This document shows, piece after piece, positions 24,260 to 35,900 of a DNA stretch of 64,000 nucleotides. Every line of letters begins with the position of its first letter. Positions within the stretch are counted from its first letter, which is position 1. The notes under the pieces are model-generated. The model was not told the DNA's origin. It saw nothing but the letters and a program-made list of their open reading frames with translations, and searched no databases. Location: NCBI GenBank assembly GCA_004352715.1, contig SCFE01000036.1:1352872-1416871 (forward strand). Direction: 5' to 3'. This stretch comes from Hofstenia miamia (Eukaryota > Xenacoelomorpha > Acoela). The position numbers and the translations under genes were made by a program.

Positions 24260-25153
24260 TTTAACAGTTTTTTAATCATATGCATTACACTAGTGCCTAT
24301 TCCATTTATTAGAGCCAATGCCTTCCATAGTTGATTAATTTCTTGGCTACAGCAAACTCGAAAGTTTTGAACTTCAATAACCATATAATATTGTTAACTA
24401 CATAGTAATCAAAGGTATTATACCATATCCTATAAATCTTTAAAGAAATGTAGTAGATGTAGTTTTTAATTTAGAAGCTAATGATTTCTTGGTTGATTTA
24501 ATACATATGGCTTCTGCTATCTTAGTTTCACGATGCTTTACAAGAATGTTAAAGTTTTTTAGCTTAGGTGCACATTCATGAATATATATTTCTGATTGTA
24601 GATGCCCTCTTATATGTTCTTTTGCCCGAGTTTCTAAATGTCTTCTAGTCTTGCCAATGTATGAACTTGAACATTCATCACAGTCGTATGAATAAACGAT
24701 ATTAGAAGACAGGGAAATCGGTATATGATCTTTATTAAGGAACATCTGCATGGTTTTCTTTGCATAAAATACTGGACAAATTTTCGAAACTTGTAATTCT
24801 TTGTTATATGTTCTTATGGTTCTCTTCAGTTGTTCTTCTCGTGTTCTTATGAATGGTAACTTCCAGTATATATTTGTTTTTTCTTGGTTATTTGTAGCAT
24901 TTAATGGTTGTTTCTTGGATGAAAATTTTATATCAATGATCTTACGAATTAATTTTTGTGGATAGTAATTATTTTTAAGATCCTCTGTTATTTTATCCAA
25001 ACTTTCTGTTAAACTTTTATAATTAGAGCATGATTCAAATATTCTATTGATTAAGCATGAAATGGTATTGATTTTATGACGTTCATCACAATTTGATGAG
25101 AATGGTATGTATACACCTGTACATACACCTGTACCATTCGGTTGAAATGTCAT
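24260..25153 (-). mobile_element. Penelope-like element, 5'-truncated, with GIY-YIG endonuclease
   Basis: A 237-codon frame (24440-25153) covers the region after the reverse transcriptase and a GIY-YIG domain: YSYDCDECSSSYIGKTRR, then LETRAKEHIRGH and an Ala-Glu-Ala-Ile helix (KIAEAICIK) near the end. Penelope-like elements pair this endonuclease with a telomerase-related RT; the RT core is missing here. The frame stops at 24440. About 180 bp of 3' sequence follow and end at the CLK repeat. The same 3' sequence recurs at 30603-30830, so this is a dispersed family. Confidence 0.85.
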
Positions 25154-25169
25154 TTATATGCTTAGTAAC

Positions 25170-25560
25170 AACCATTAATGCTACAAATAACCAAGAAAAA
25201 ACAAATATATACTAGAAGTTACCATTCATAAGAACACGAGAAGAACAACCATAAGAACATATAACAAAGAATTACAAGTTTCGAAAATTTGTCCAGTATC
25301 TTATGCAAATGCAGATGTTCCTTAATAAAGATCATATACCGATAAGATAGCAGAAGCCATATGTATTAATTGGCAAATGAAAATAGAAAGAAATAAACAA
25401 AGACATCAATCAAATTTATACATTTACTAAAGATCAAAAACATTTAAAGAAAAAGTTCGGGAACATTGCTACAAATGCTTGAAGATGACAACAATGTTTG
25501 TCGAAACATGACGCGATAAAAGCAATAAAAGTTCTCATAAACATATTCAAAGTCTTAAGA
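25170..25560 (+). mobile_element. Second Penelope-like fragment, opposite orientation, internally deleted
   Basis: The plus strand repeats parts of the neighbouring minus-strand element: the stretch reading tgctacaaataaccaagaaa (about 25178), the Arg-Thr-Tyr-Asn-Lys-Glu region, and the block up to gatcatataccgat. It then jumps about 200 bp to aagatagcagaagccatatg. After 25370 it holds the terminal block with gatgacaacaatgtttgtcg followed by aaacatg and ends near cataaac. Together with 24260-25153 it forms an inverted pair of partial copies. Confidence 0.75.
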
Positions 25561-25568
25561 TTATTAAT

Positions 25569-25572
<4 letters not shown>

Positions 25573-25602
<30 letters not shown>
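25573..25602. repeat. (AT)n microsatellite
   Basis: About 15 AT units. Confidence 0.9.
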
Positions 25603-26022
25603 GTGTCGCTATGTACCTACAAATTACTCAAAAACGTCCCTAGCGACATATCAAGGCGTCAATAGCAACATGAAAAAATATTAGTGGAATTATGATGAAA
25701 AAATTGCTGTATGACATTGGGGAATTGTGAATCGCTATATTTATTAAAATTCCAACTAAGTTTGTGTAATATACTCTAAGTTTGTCAACTTCCGGCTGAA
25801 TTATTCACTAAATTTCTGAGTAATTACAGAGCTATACTTAGGCTGCATATTTTCAATATTTATCATTCTTCTAAAACAGTGTCTCAAATAATAGTCTGTA
25901 CATCCACTGCTACCACAGCGGGCGTGACTATCATGCCATCATTACATTTTTTTAAAAAAAAATCTAATTGTACATAGCGACATACATAAATTTCACGAAG
26001 TGTAGATAGCGACATACATAAT
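25601..26022. repeat. Possible small inverted-repeat element
   Basis: The left string tgtcgctatgtac (25604-25616) has its reverse complement gtacatagcgaca at about 25971-25983. A direct second copy, atagcgacatacata, occurs near 26006-26020. There is no coding frame. It could be a MITE of about 400 bp; no target-site duplication is obvious. Confidence 0.4.
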
Positions 26023-26503
26023 TTTTATTGTGTAAGTGAATTTTGTAGGTATGTATATATGTGAGTTTATTGCTAAAACTTTGTACGTTGTGTTTGTTTA
26101 TTCAAGTTTAACTTTTGATGTTCCATTTATAAAACATTGGAAGGTTTTCATGCAATGTTATTTTTATATGCTGAATATTCTATTCTGCAATAGTATTGCA
26201 GGCGATAAGCTTAGTGTTTGGTTAGTTGTAGAATCTGTGGTTACAACTTCATTATCTGTGCAAAGTAAAAACTTTATAACTATTACCATATTGGAAGTTA
26301 AAGGGCAGTCCACTAATTCACTCTAAGTAAAATAGTCTGAGGAAGTTTTTTTACTTAGCCATAGGTTGCAAAACTGGCAATAAATGCGATTAAGACCACA
26401 TAAGGCAGATTAATTTGCAGGTGATAGAGCGTTCTGCATGATTTCTAATCTAAATGCGTCATCTGTCTCAACACTGACTTTATGAAGATGTCTCATTTCG
26501 AAT

Positions 26504-26688
26504 TTCGGTGATATATTGTGACGTGCCTGCTGAGATTGGAGAAGCCTTGTGAAAAACTACCTTCAAACATTAGAGGCTCAGTCTTATAAGATGTCTCTGC
26601 ATCCACGTCAGAAGGACGATGTAAAGCTTGCAAAACAAATACAAAAATTCGTTGAACAAAATGTGATGTCTGACTTTACAGAGAAAGA
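26504..26688 (+). CDS. Possible isolated exon of an unrecognised gene
   Basis: An open stretch reading LVKNYLQTLEAQSYKMSL and then HPRQKDDVKLAKQIQKFVEQ ends at GAGAAAGAG followed by GTAAAA, a plausible donor. An AG lies just before it (ctgctgag). Composition is protein-like (Lys/Gln/Val rich, helical) and the frame is open for about 55 codons before the donor. I do not recognise the family. No partner exons were identified on either side, so it may be a chance frame or an exon of a gene running into the AT-rich DNA to 28.0 kb. Confidence 0.25.
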
Positions 26689-26827
26689 GGTAAAATGTGC
26701 TTCAAACAGTTTCACAAGCGATGTTGTGGTTAGCATTAGAACAACAATACGTACAAAACATTTATTTTCATCTTTAGTGCATGATTCAAGTGTATTGATT
26801 TTGTTTTCATTAGGCAATAAAATTTAA

Positions 26828-28050
26828 AAATATATTTGAATGGAACATGACAATTTCTACATATGACGTCCATATAAAAAATATAAGTATCAGGTAACTT
26901 AAAATGATTACTTCTAAAAAAGAATTAAATCATTGCCACTAATTGTTCTCCCGGTAGGATAAAGGTTAAGAAAGTGCAATTATTATTATAGATGCTAATC
27001 TATAATTCAACAAATGTTCTTGTCTTGTATTGAAATAGCAATAAAGTCAATAAAGAAGTCGTTGCGGTAGCTATGAACATCAAGGCAGCATACAAGCCGG
27101 ATTGCATGCACATATAAAATAAATAGCTAATCGATTATCACAAGAATAATATTCTACCTCACATATTACATTATTGGTACTTGGTACTTGCTTAATTTTA
27201 ATAGAGACATCAACCGATTTATTCAATTTTGATACTGGAGTTTAGAACCTAAATCAGCCGTTTATAATTCAGTTTAAAGAATTTCATGAAATAACTGAAT
27301 TTATTTGTCAATTTTTCTTTGATCATATAAAATGCATGATTCAAAGACAGGACTTGTCAAAAACATGTTGCAAATTCCTCAATACACAAAGACCTCAAAA
27401 CCAAAAAGCATTTCATTATCACAAAAAGGTATGTATTCATAGTTATTAGAAAATTTTCCTGCATATATTTTATATTTTTGATATCGAATAAGGAAACATT
27501 TTTGTTCATTTCTTGCCATAGAATAACTTTATGATTCAATTCACTCACATAAAGCTATTGATATAATCGGCAGTAAATAACCCTAAATTATAATCACTAA
27601 CTAAATGTGCACTATAGTTTATTACAATCAAGGACATTTACTGTTAAAATTACAGGATAGTGGTTTTTTCAATTTCTAGATGCATGACTACAAAATATAA
27701 TCAAATAACTAATGAAAATTATATAAAACTACATTGAGAGTTCATAAACTACACAAAGCAAATACTATAAAAATTAAATAAGAAAAATGTTTCACAATCA
27801 CAAAACAAGTGGTCTTTTAGTCTAAATACATTTTTGTCAAATTATAAAATATAATTAATTTTCAATTACGCATATAAAATGCCTTAAGTATTTTACATCA
27901 TCATAAAATTTAAAAGATTTACATATTCAAAATAGTAAATAAATAAATTCATTGTTTTGTAAAATGCTGAGTTTGTTCAAATATTCATACTTGTAGTTTA
28001 GATTTAGAAGTGTGAACTGTTGAGACAAGTCTTATTATAAAATTAGTGAA
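26828..28050. other. Intergenic DNA upstream of CCT8
   Basis: Very AT-rich, no supported gene. The last bases before the CCT8 start read aaaattag then tgaa, an acceptor-like site four bases upstream of the ATG. Confidence 0.6.
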
Positions 28051-30452
28051 ATGGCACTGCACGTTCCTCGAGCTCCTGGTTTTGCTTCTATGCTGAAAGA
28101 TGGTGCCAAGGTTATATTTGCAATTGATTAAAATATATGAATGTGAATTTATAAATATTTACCTAAACAAAGTTAACATTTTTTTTCGCAAAACGCGTAA
28201 AATGCCTGCTCTGAATATAAGATTGAGCTATTATCTTAATGACTTTAGAGCTTTTTTCTGAAGTCCCAATGACTGATTTAACCGGTTTTCTGGATCGTTT
28301 TTTCCTACAAGGAATACCGTGACATCCCTTACGATATTCAAAATGTACCATCTTTAAATTACAATAAATTATAATCATTATAACTTTATAATTTACTTTC
28401 TGAAACATTACTTACTATCAGGGCTTCGGAGCTGGCGCCGGATCGAAGGAGCAGAGTATTTTCCTCGAAGTTGGAGCAACATTTAAAATGCCGGCGGGCA
28501 GGAGTTATTAGTGTAGTTTTCTCCCATTAAGGGCTTTGATGTTACAAAAAATTATAAAAATTCTTGGAAATTTTTAAAAAAATTCGTTAAAATTTGAAAA
28601 CATCAAGTATAAGCGAAATTTCATATGTTGAAGCCCAAATCATAATGGAGAAGTAGTTGGAGCTAAATTTTGATAAGAATGTTCTCCGGAGGGTGACTGG
28701 AGTAACTTCATGTGTGAGCCTGCTTCGAAGCCCTGCTAACAATAGATTTGAATTTTATAAATTTGTAATTTGTTAAAAAAATGATCAGTAAAAAAAAGTA
28801 AATAGTGATTAAGAATTATTTTTTGCCTGCATTTGATATCTAAGCAATTTTTCACAAAACATTAACAATTGGCGTTATTGCAGATCAACACTCTTATTTT
28901 TAAAAGCTTAAATGACGTCAAATCACATTCTAAGCGTTTAAGTAATCAAATTTTAAAAATGCATTATTTTTTCTAAATGGTTACGGGTGGGGTTAGGGTT
29001 ATGTTTTGGTTAGCATTTGAGAGAAATCCAATAATAAAAAGTTTAAAAAATTGTTGATGTAGACCAGTTGCTCAGCATAATTAAAGAAATTCATAGCACG
29101 CGATCGACAATTTAAGACAAATAACGGATAAAAGCATGAGTTAATAAAAAAATATAGATATTTGACATCAAAATTTGTAATATAAGTGTATTAACGAAAA
29201 TCTGCAAATTTTACCACTCAAAACTAATGAAATATGTTTTCGGTCAGCATCCTTAAAGTGCAATAAACTGCTTTTTAAGAATGTCCCATTTTACAAACAT
29301 TACCAATCAGAACTTTTATGTATTTTATTGGATTTCTCATCGCTTTTAGCCCCTTCCATGTGGCACTATTCTGCACCTCGCAAGGTTTGAGTTATGGTTA
29401 TGTCAATTTGTTACTTGGGTATAGGGCTTAGGCGATAAAATATTGAAAAAATTTAGTTTATTCATTTACGATAAATTCGCAAGCACAAAGGAAATTATTA
29501 GAAAAATTTCTATTCAGAAAATAACGCAGAATTTTACCGTTTGTTTGACAAATGTTTGATAATCTAGCGCCGCATGATGTTTGTGGTACAATTAATATTG
29601 ATTACTTGTTTGATAGCTTAACAGTCTTCGCTGTCAATTCAACCGCTAATCATTTATTTGACTGATTAAATTGTAATTAGTTGCTTTGAATATAGTAAGC
29701 CACCGCATATAACAAATACGTATTACTATCCCTAGGCTAGGGTCTTGTAAGTATTTGAAATTTCGAGTTTCTGACCCGACTCGAAATTTCAACCGTAAAA
29801 GATTTCGAGTCGGGTCGATTAAACTCAAGTTTTGTTGATTTGATATTCAATAGTGCAGTGTGTTTCTCAATTAAAAACTATGTAATTTTCTATTCGAAAA
29901 TCATTTCTGTAAAAATTCTTTTCGTAGTCATTGGGGTTATATTATATATTGTCTATCGAATGACAGTTAGAATTGATTGGTATTACGTTAGTAGTCTCTC
30001 CCTCAGATTCGCTTGTTTTGAATTTGACATAAAAGGTTTCATTTTCTAATCTTTCGTAAAAGTTATATTAAAACTTCATTAACAAAAATCGCGATTTCAT
30101 GGTGGTACTCCTACGTCACGTTTTATTCAAGTAATTTTAATTTAAAAACATCAGCATTGATCGCTTAATACTATATCTATATACAATACTTATCAATTAC
30201 ACGTTTTTAACCAATTATAAAGGTAGCTGCTGAGGATTTATGATATTGATAGGCGTATGTGCGTAGACAGATTTGAGATTCGAAATCCGAATTTTAAAAG
30301 ACTGACTCGACTCAAAGTAGAAAAATCACGTCTCGCAGGACGCTACCCCAGACTTTTACTATATCCTTTGTCAACTGTATTCTATGTTAGGAATATAATA
30401 TCGCGTTTACTATTAGCATTGCTGCACTATATCCGGACTTATATTCGATTAC

Positions 30453-30488
<36 letters not shown>

Positions 30489-31994
30489 TTTGCAATTTAT
30501 GCAGAATTTATATTCGTCATTTATAATCATTTTCATATATATACGTAGTTTGTAACAATATTCGTCGTTTGTAACCAAAAATTTTTTTATATTAATGTTG
30601 CAATTTTAACAGTTTCTTAATCATATGCATTACACTAGTGCCTATTCCATTTATTAGAGCCAATGCCTTCCATAGTTGATTAATTTCTTGGCTACAGCAA
30701 ACTCGAAAGTCTTGAACTTCAATAACCATATAATATTGTTAAGTACATAGTAATCAAAGGTATTATACCATATCCTATAAATCTTTAAAGAAATGTAGTA
30801 GATGTAGTTTTTAATTTGGAAGCTAATGAACTAGGTTCGAAGTCGATCCAAGCATTATTCACTGAGATATTAACGATTATTCCCCAAAATATAGAGTCAA
30901 GAACAGTAGTGGGTTGTTAAATGAAATTTCAAAAAAACAAAGTAGTCCATAGCCTATGCATATTTAGTAGATGTAGATTTTAATTTGGGAGCTAATGAGA
31001 TAGGTGTGGACTTGATCCAAGCATTTTTGCTGAGAAATTACAAATGACGAATATCTGTGAAAACCAGCAAAAAAAAATTTTTTTCATTTTAAATTTTTAG
31101 ACCAATTAATCCAGTAGGATAAATTTTTCAGAGGGTACTGAGATACACTAACTGAAAAAANAACAGTCTTCGCTGTCAATTCAACCGCTAATCATTTATT
31201 TGACTGATTAAATTGTAATTAGTTGCTTTGAATATAGTAAGCCACCGCATATAACAAATACGTATTACTATCCCTAGGCTAGGGTCTTGTAAGTATTTGA
31301 AATTTCGAGTTTCTGACCCGACTCGAAATTTCAACCGTAAAAGATTTCGAGTCGGGTCGATTAAACTCAAGTTTTGTTGATTTGATATTCAATAGTGCAG
31401 TGTGTTTCTCAATTAAAAACTATGTAATTTTCTATTCGAAAATCATTTCTGTAAAAATTCTTTTCGTAGTCATTGGGGTTATATTATATATTGTCTATCG
31501 AATGACAGTTAGAATTGATTGGTATTACGTTAGTAGTCTCTCCCTCAGATTCGCTTGTTTTGAATTTGACATAAAAGGTTTCATTTTCTAATCTTTCGTA
31601 AAAGTTATATTAAAACTTCATTAACAAAAATCGCGATTTCATGGTGGTACTCCTACGTCACGTTTTATTCAAGTAATTTTAATTTAAAAACATCAGCATT
31701 GATCGCTTAATACTATATCTATATACAATACTTATCAATTACACGTTTTTAACCAATTATAAAGGTAGCTGCTGAGGATTTATGATATTGATAGGCGTAT
31801 GTGCGTAGACAGATTTGAGATTCGAAATCCGAATTTTAAAAGACTGACTCGACTCAAAGTAGAAAAATCACGTCTCGCAGGACGCTACCCCAGACTTTTA
31901 CTATATCCTTTGTCAACTGTATTCTATGTTAGGAATATAATATCGCGTTTACTATTAGCATTGCTGCACTATATCCGGACTTATATTCGATTAC

Positions 31995-32033
<39 letters not shown>

Positions 32034-32912
32034 CTGGGGTTTCAATCGTTTATCTTTAGTACATGGCCGGTTTGGAAGAAGCAGTCTTTAGAAATATTGA
32101 TGCTTGCAAGGAAATTGGGAGAACAACTAGCTCGTCGTTTGGTCCTACTGGTTATTTCTAAATTGTTTTTACATTTGTTTTATTGATTTGTTTAGGAATG
32201 AATAAAATGGTTATTAATCATATTGAAAAACTTTTTGTAACGAACGATGCTGCAACGGTTTTACGAGAACTCGAAGTGCAACATCCAGCTGCAAAGCTGC
32301 TTGTAATGGCTACAGACCAACAAGAAAAGGAATGCGGAGACGGTACAAATTTAGTGATGATGTTGGCTTCCGCTCTTTTGGAACAAGCTGAAGATCTTCT
32401 TCGCATGGTATGTGAGAATACTCAAATTTCAAATCCTGATCATTTCAAAAGTTTGTTTGTTTACAATGTAATATTTTGCTTAATTTCTGATTCATATTTG
32501 TAGAGAAGCAGTACCCGTAAATTTTTCCGCCCACAATACTGATTTTGTAATGAAGTTCTATAGCTGCTGGGTGATGTACTAAAAAATTTTCAGAAACTTT
32601 AATTTGTGCACCGTATTCATTTTTATTATAATTATGTTATTGTCATAATAGATTATAAAAAGAACAGAAAGCATGTGTCTAACAAATAATTTGAAGTATA
32701 AATTCCAAAGAAATCATATTTTGATTAACATTTCTACTATTTCCGTAGAAGAACTTCTTCACATATAGTGTTACAATACTTTTGCACAAGACTGTATATG
32801 AAAAACGTTCTATTCCTCTATCGTTGTTTTCTAATTTTGGATTTGTTTGTCGGTTGTGAGCTTTATAATTTAAATACAAATTTTAGAAACATTCTTTGTG
32901 AAAATTTGTTAA

Positions 32913-32947
<35 letters not shown>

Positions 32948-35900
32948 AATTTTTTGGGTGTTTGAACGATGCCCTTTGTATGTGGAAAGAATTGTCTGCT
33001 TTGTAAGACTACCAATAATCTAAAATTAATTGTCTTTGAACTGCTGACTTAATAAATATTTAAATATCTTTAGGGCTTATCTCCTGTAGAAATTCGCGAA
33101 GGCTATGAAATAGCTTGTGAAAAGGCTTTAACCTACTTATCTGAAATTAAGACTTCTTCCAGTATTGATTTGCGCAACATTGATGAAGTTGCAAAAGCTA
33201 TAAGGACTCCTATTGCAAGTAAACAGTATGGCAATGAAGATTTCCTCTCCAAGCTAATTGCTGAAGCTTGCGGTATCTTTTATTATTTATACTTACATAT
33301 CGGTGCATTTTGATCAATTCTTCTGTTCTAATTATTGCTAATGTAACCTTCTTAATAGTGTATTTTAGTGAGCATAATGCCGGCAGATAAAGTTCTTTTC
33401 AATGTTGATTCTGTCAGAGTTGTTAAAATCTTAGTAGGTGATTGATTACATATATGTTGCTAACAATATTCTAGGGATCTGGAATTAACACTTCCAGTAT
33501 AATCAAAGGCATGGTTTTTAAACGTGATACAGAAACTGATCGACATGTTGCTAATAATGCCAAAGTAGTAGTTTATTCCTGTCCACTTGAAGCGTTAAGC
33601 ACCGAGACGAAAGGAACAGTCCTTTTAAAAAACGCTGAAGAGTTGAAGTCTTTCTCTAAAGGTGACGAAGAAACAATGGAAACGGTAAAAAAATTATAAT
33701 ATTTTGTGTTCTCTAAATTCGAATATTTACCTGAGGGTAATAAATGATTCTGGATACATGTATATAAAAATTAAACCAAAAATGGTCAAGCAATTTTACT
33801 TTCTAATAATTCATGTTTTAGCATATAAAAGAGATTGCTGCCACAGGAGTAGAAGTCATAGTTACTGGTGGTAAAGTTAGTGATCTTGCCCATCATTACT
33901 GCAATGCTCATAACCTGCTTGTTGTGCGGTTGCCGTCCAAATGGGATATTAGAAGACTCGCCAAAACTGTAAATGCCACTGTTCTCCCACGTGTGGCATG
34001 TATAACTAGTTGTATCTGTTTTTCATCAGTATATTTAGACTGCACCTACTCCTGACGAAATTGGTTTTATCAATAAAGTTTATATCGATGAAATCGGTGA
34101 AACCAATACTGTAGTTTTTAAGCAAGGTATATTAGTTCCTTCCATACAATTCTAAAAAATTTCATTACTGCTAGTATTATGACACTTGTTCTACTAATTA
34201 CAAATTGATTTTCTAGAAAAAGATGATAGTAAGATCTGTACAATTGTTGTTCGAGGATCCACCGATCACTTAATGGACGACATTGAGCGAGCTATAGATG
34301 ATGGCGTGAACTCTTACAAAGCCTTGACTAGGGATTCTTCTTTAGTTCCAGGAGCTGGCGCTGCAGAAATCCATATGGCTCATAAACTTCAATGCTTTGC
34401 TGATAGTTGCACTGGAATGGATCAATACTCCATTCAAAAATTCAGTGTTGCATTAGAGTCAGTTCCTAATAACATTGCTCGCAATTGTGGTCATAAGGTA
34501 AGTATATTTAAGTTGTGATTAAAATATTGTATGCTTAACATTTAACATTTCAATATTTTTAGTCAACGGAAGTGCTTTCACAACTCTATGCTGCTCATCA
34601 AGCGGGAAAATCTACTTTTGGGGTTGATATAGATAGCAGTCATGCTGCAGTAGTTGACACACTAGAAAAAAATATTCAAGACTTATACCACGTCAAATAC
34701 TGGGCAATCAAATTTGCTACAAAAGCTGCATGTACAGTGTTACTTGTTGATCAGGTAAACTTTTATGAAGTCTACCCTTAACTTATTTTCATTATTATTG
34801 TATGAGAGGATATGTCGATCATAAAATCAACCACATTTCACATTTTTTCTTGGATATATAAAGGTAACAGATAAATGACAAATGTCAGTTTCTGGGTGTA
34901 TAAACCATTTTGCTAATTTTTGCTGCTTGTCAAATTGTAAAATTATTTAAACAAGTAACAACGGGTTATATGTTTTTTCCATTCTCCCAAATTGTAATAG
35001 AAACTTGCATTCATCAAAGTCACATTTAACCCTTTGCACTGTAGCTCATCTACTTATTCTAGTGTTTTAAAATTAGTTATATTTTTCATTTGTTTTCCTT
35101 GCATTTGGCATTACCAAAAGAAACCAAAACATTTCATGTTTCGACAGATTTGATTCTTTGACAGTAACATTCTTAAGAACAATGCCAATTGTTATTACAA
35201 TAATTTGGAGAGAACTCCTTCAGTATAGTGCCATCTATTATACAGAATATGATAGTGGTTTTATATCAGCATATTTACTATTAAGAATTGTTTGAGAAGT
35301 AATAATTTGTTACAAATTGCCATATCGACGTAAGTCAAGAAATATATACGAGTTCTACGTATAACATTGTTGAATATAGAGACACTAGCTTTTCAGAGCT
35401 GCTGGAATCAATTTACAAAATTATTTAAACTAACTAAAGGCTGCAATTACTGCAGGCAAAAAAATTGTCCGTTTTGTATGTTATTGAAAATAAATGCATT
35501 ATAATTGGATCCAGGGCTTTCGAGTCGAGTTCGAGTTCGAGTAATTTTTTACATGAAATTCCGAATTCAATCGAGTTTTTCTTTAATTCCGAGTTTTTTA
35601 GAGTAAAAAAAACATTTATTTTACAATAATTCTAAGCTAAAAAATAGTTTTTGTCATTGGTAAGAAAATTGATATTTAAAAAAATTTAATTTTTACGGTA
35701 TTTTCGAGTGGATTTTCGAACGAGTTCGAGTTTTGATGATTTCTCTTCCGAGTTTTTCCGATCGAGTTTTGCGAGCTTATTCGATTTCGAATTCTTAACA
35801 TTCCGAGTACTCGAAAACCCTGTTTGAATCACATTTGTCATTAGATTAGAACAATTGGGAAAATACACGTTTTTCTGGTATAGAAACTATATTTCAATAA

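Noticed and set aside
26036-26326. 96-codon hydrophobic plus-strand frame
   Set aside because: AT-driven Phe/Val/Leu-rich composition, no motif, no splice context.
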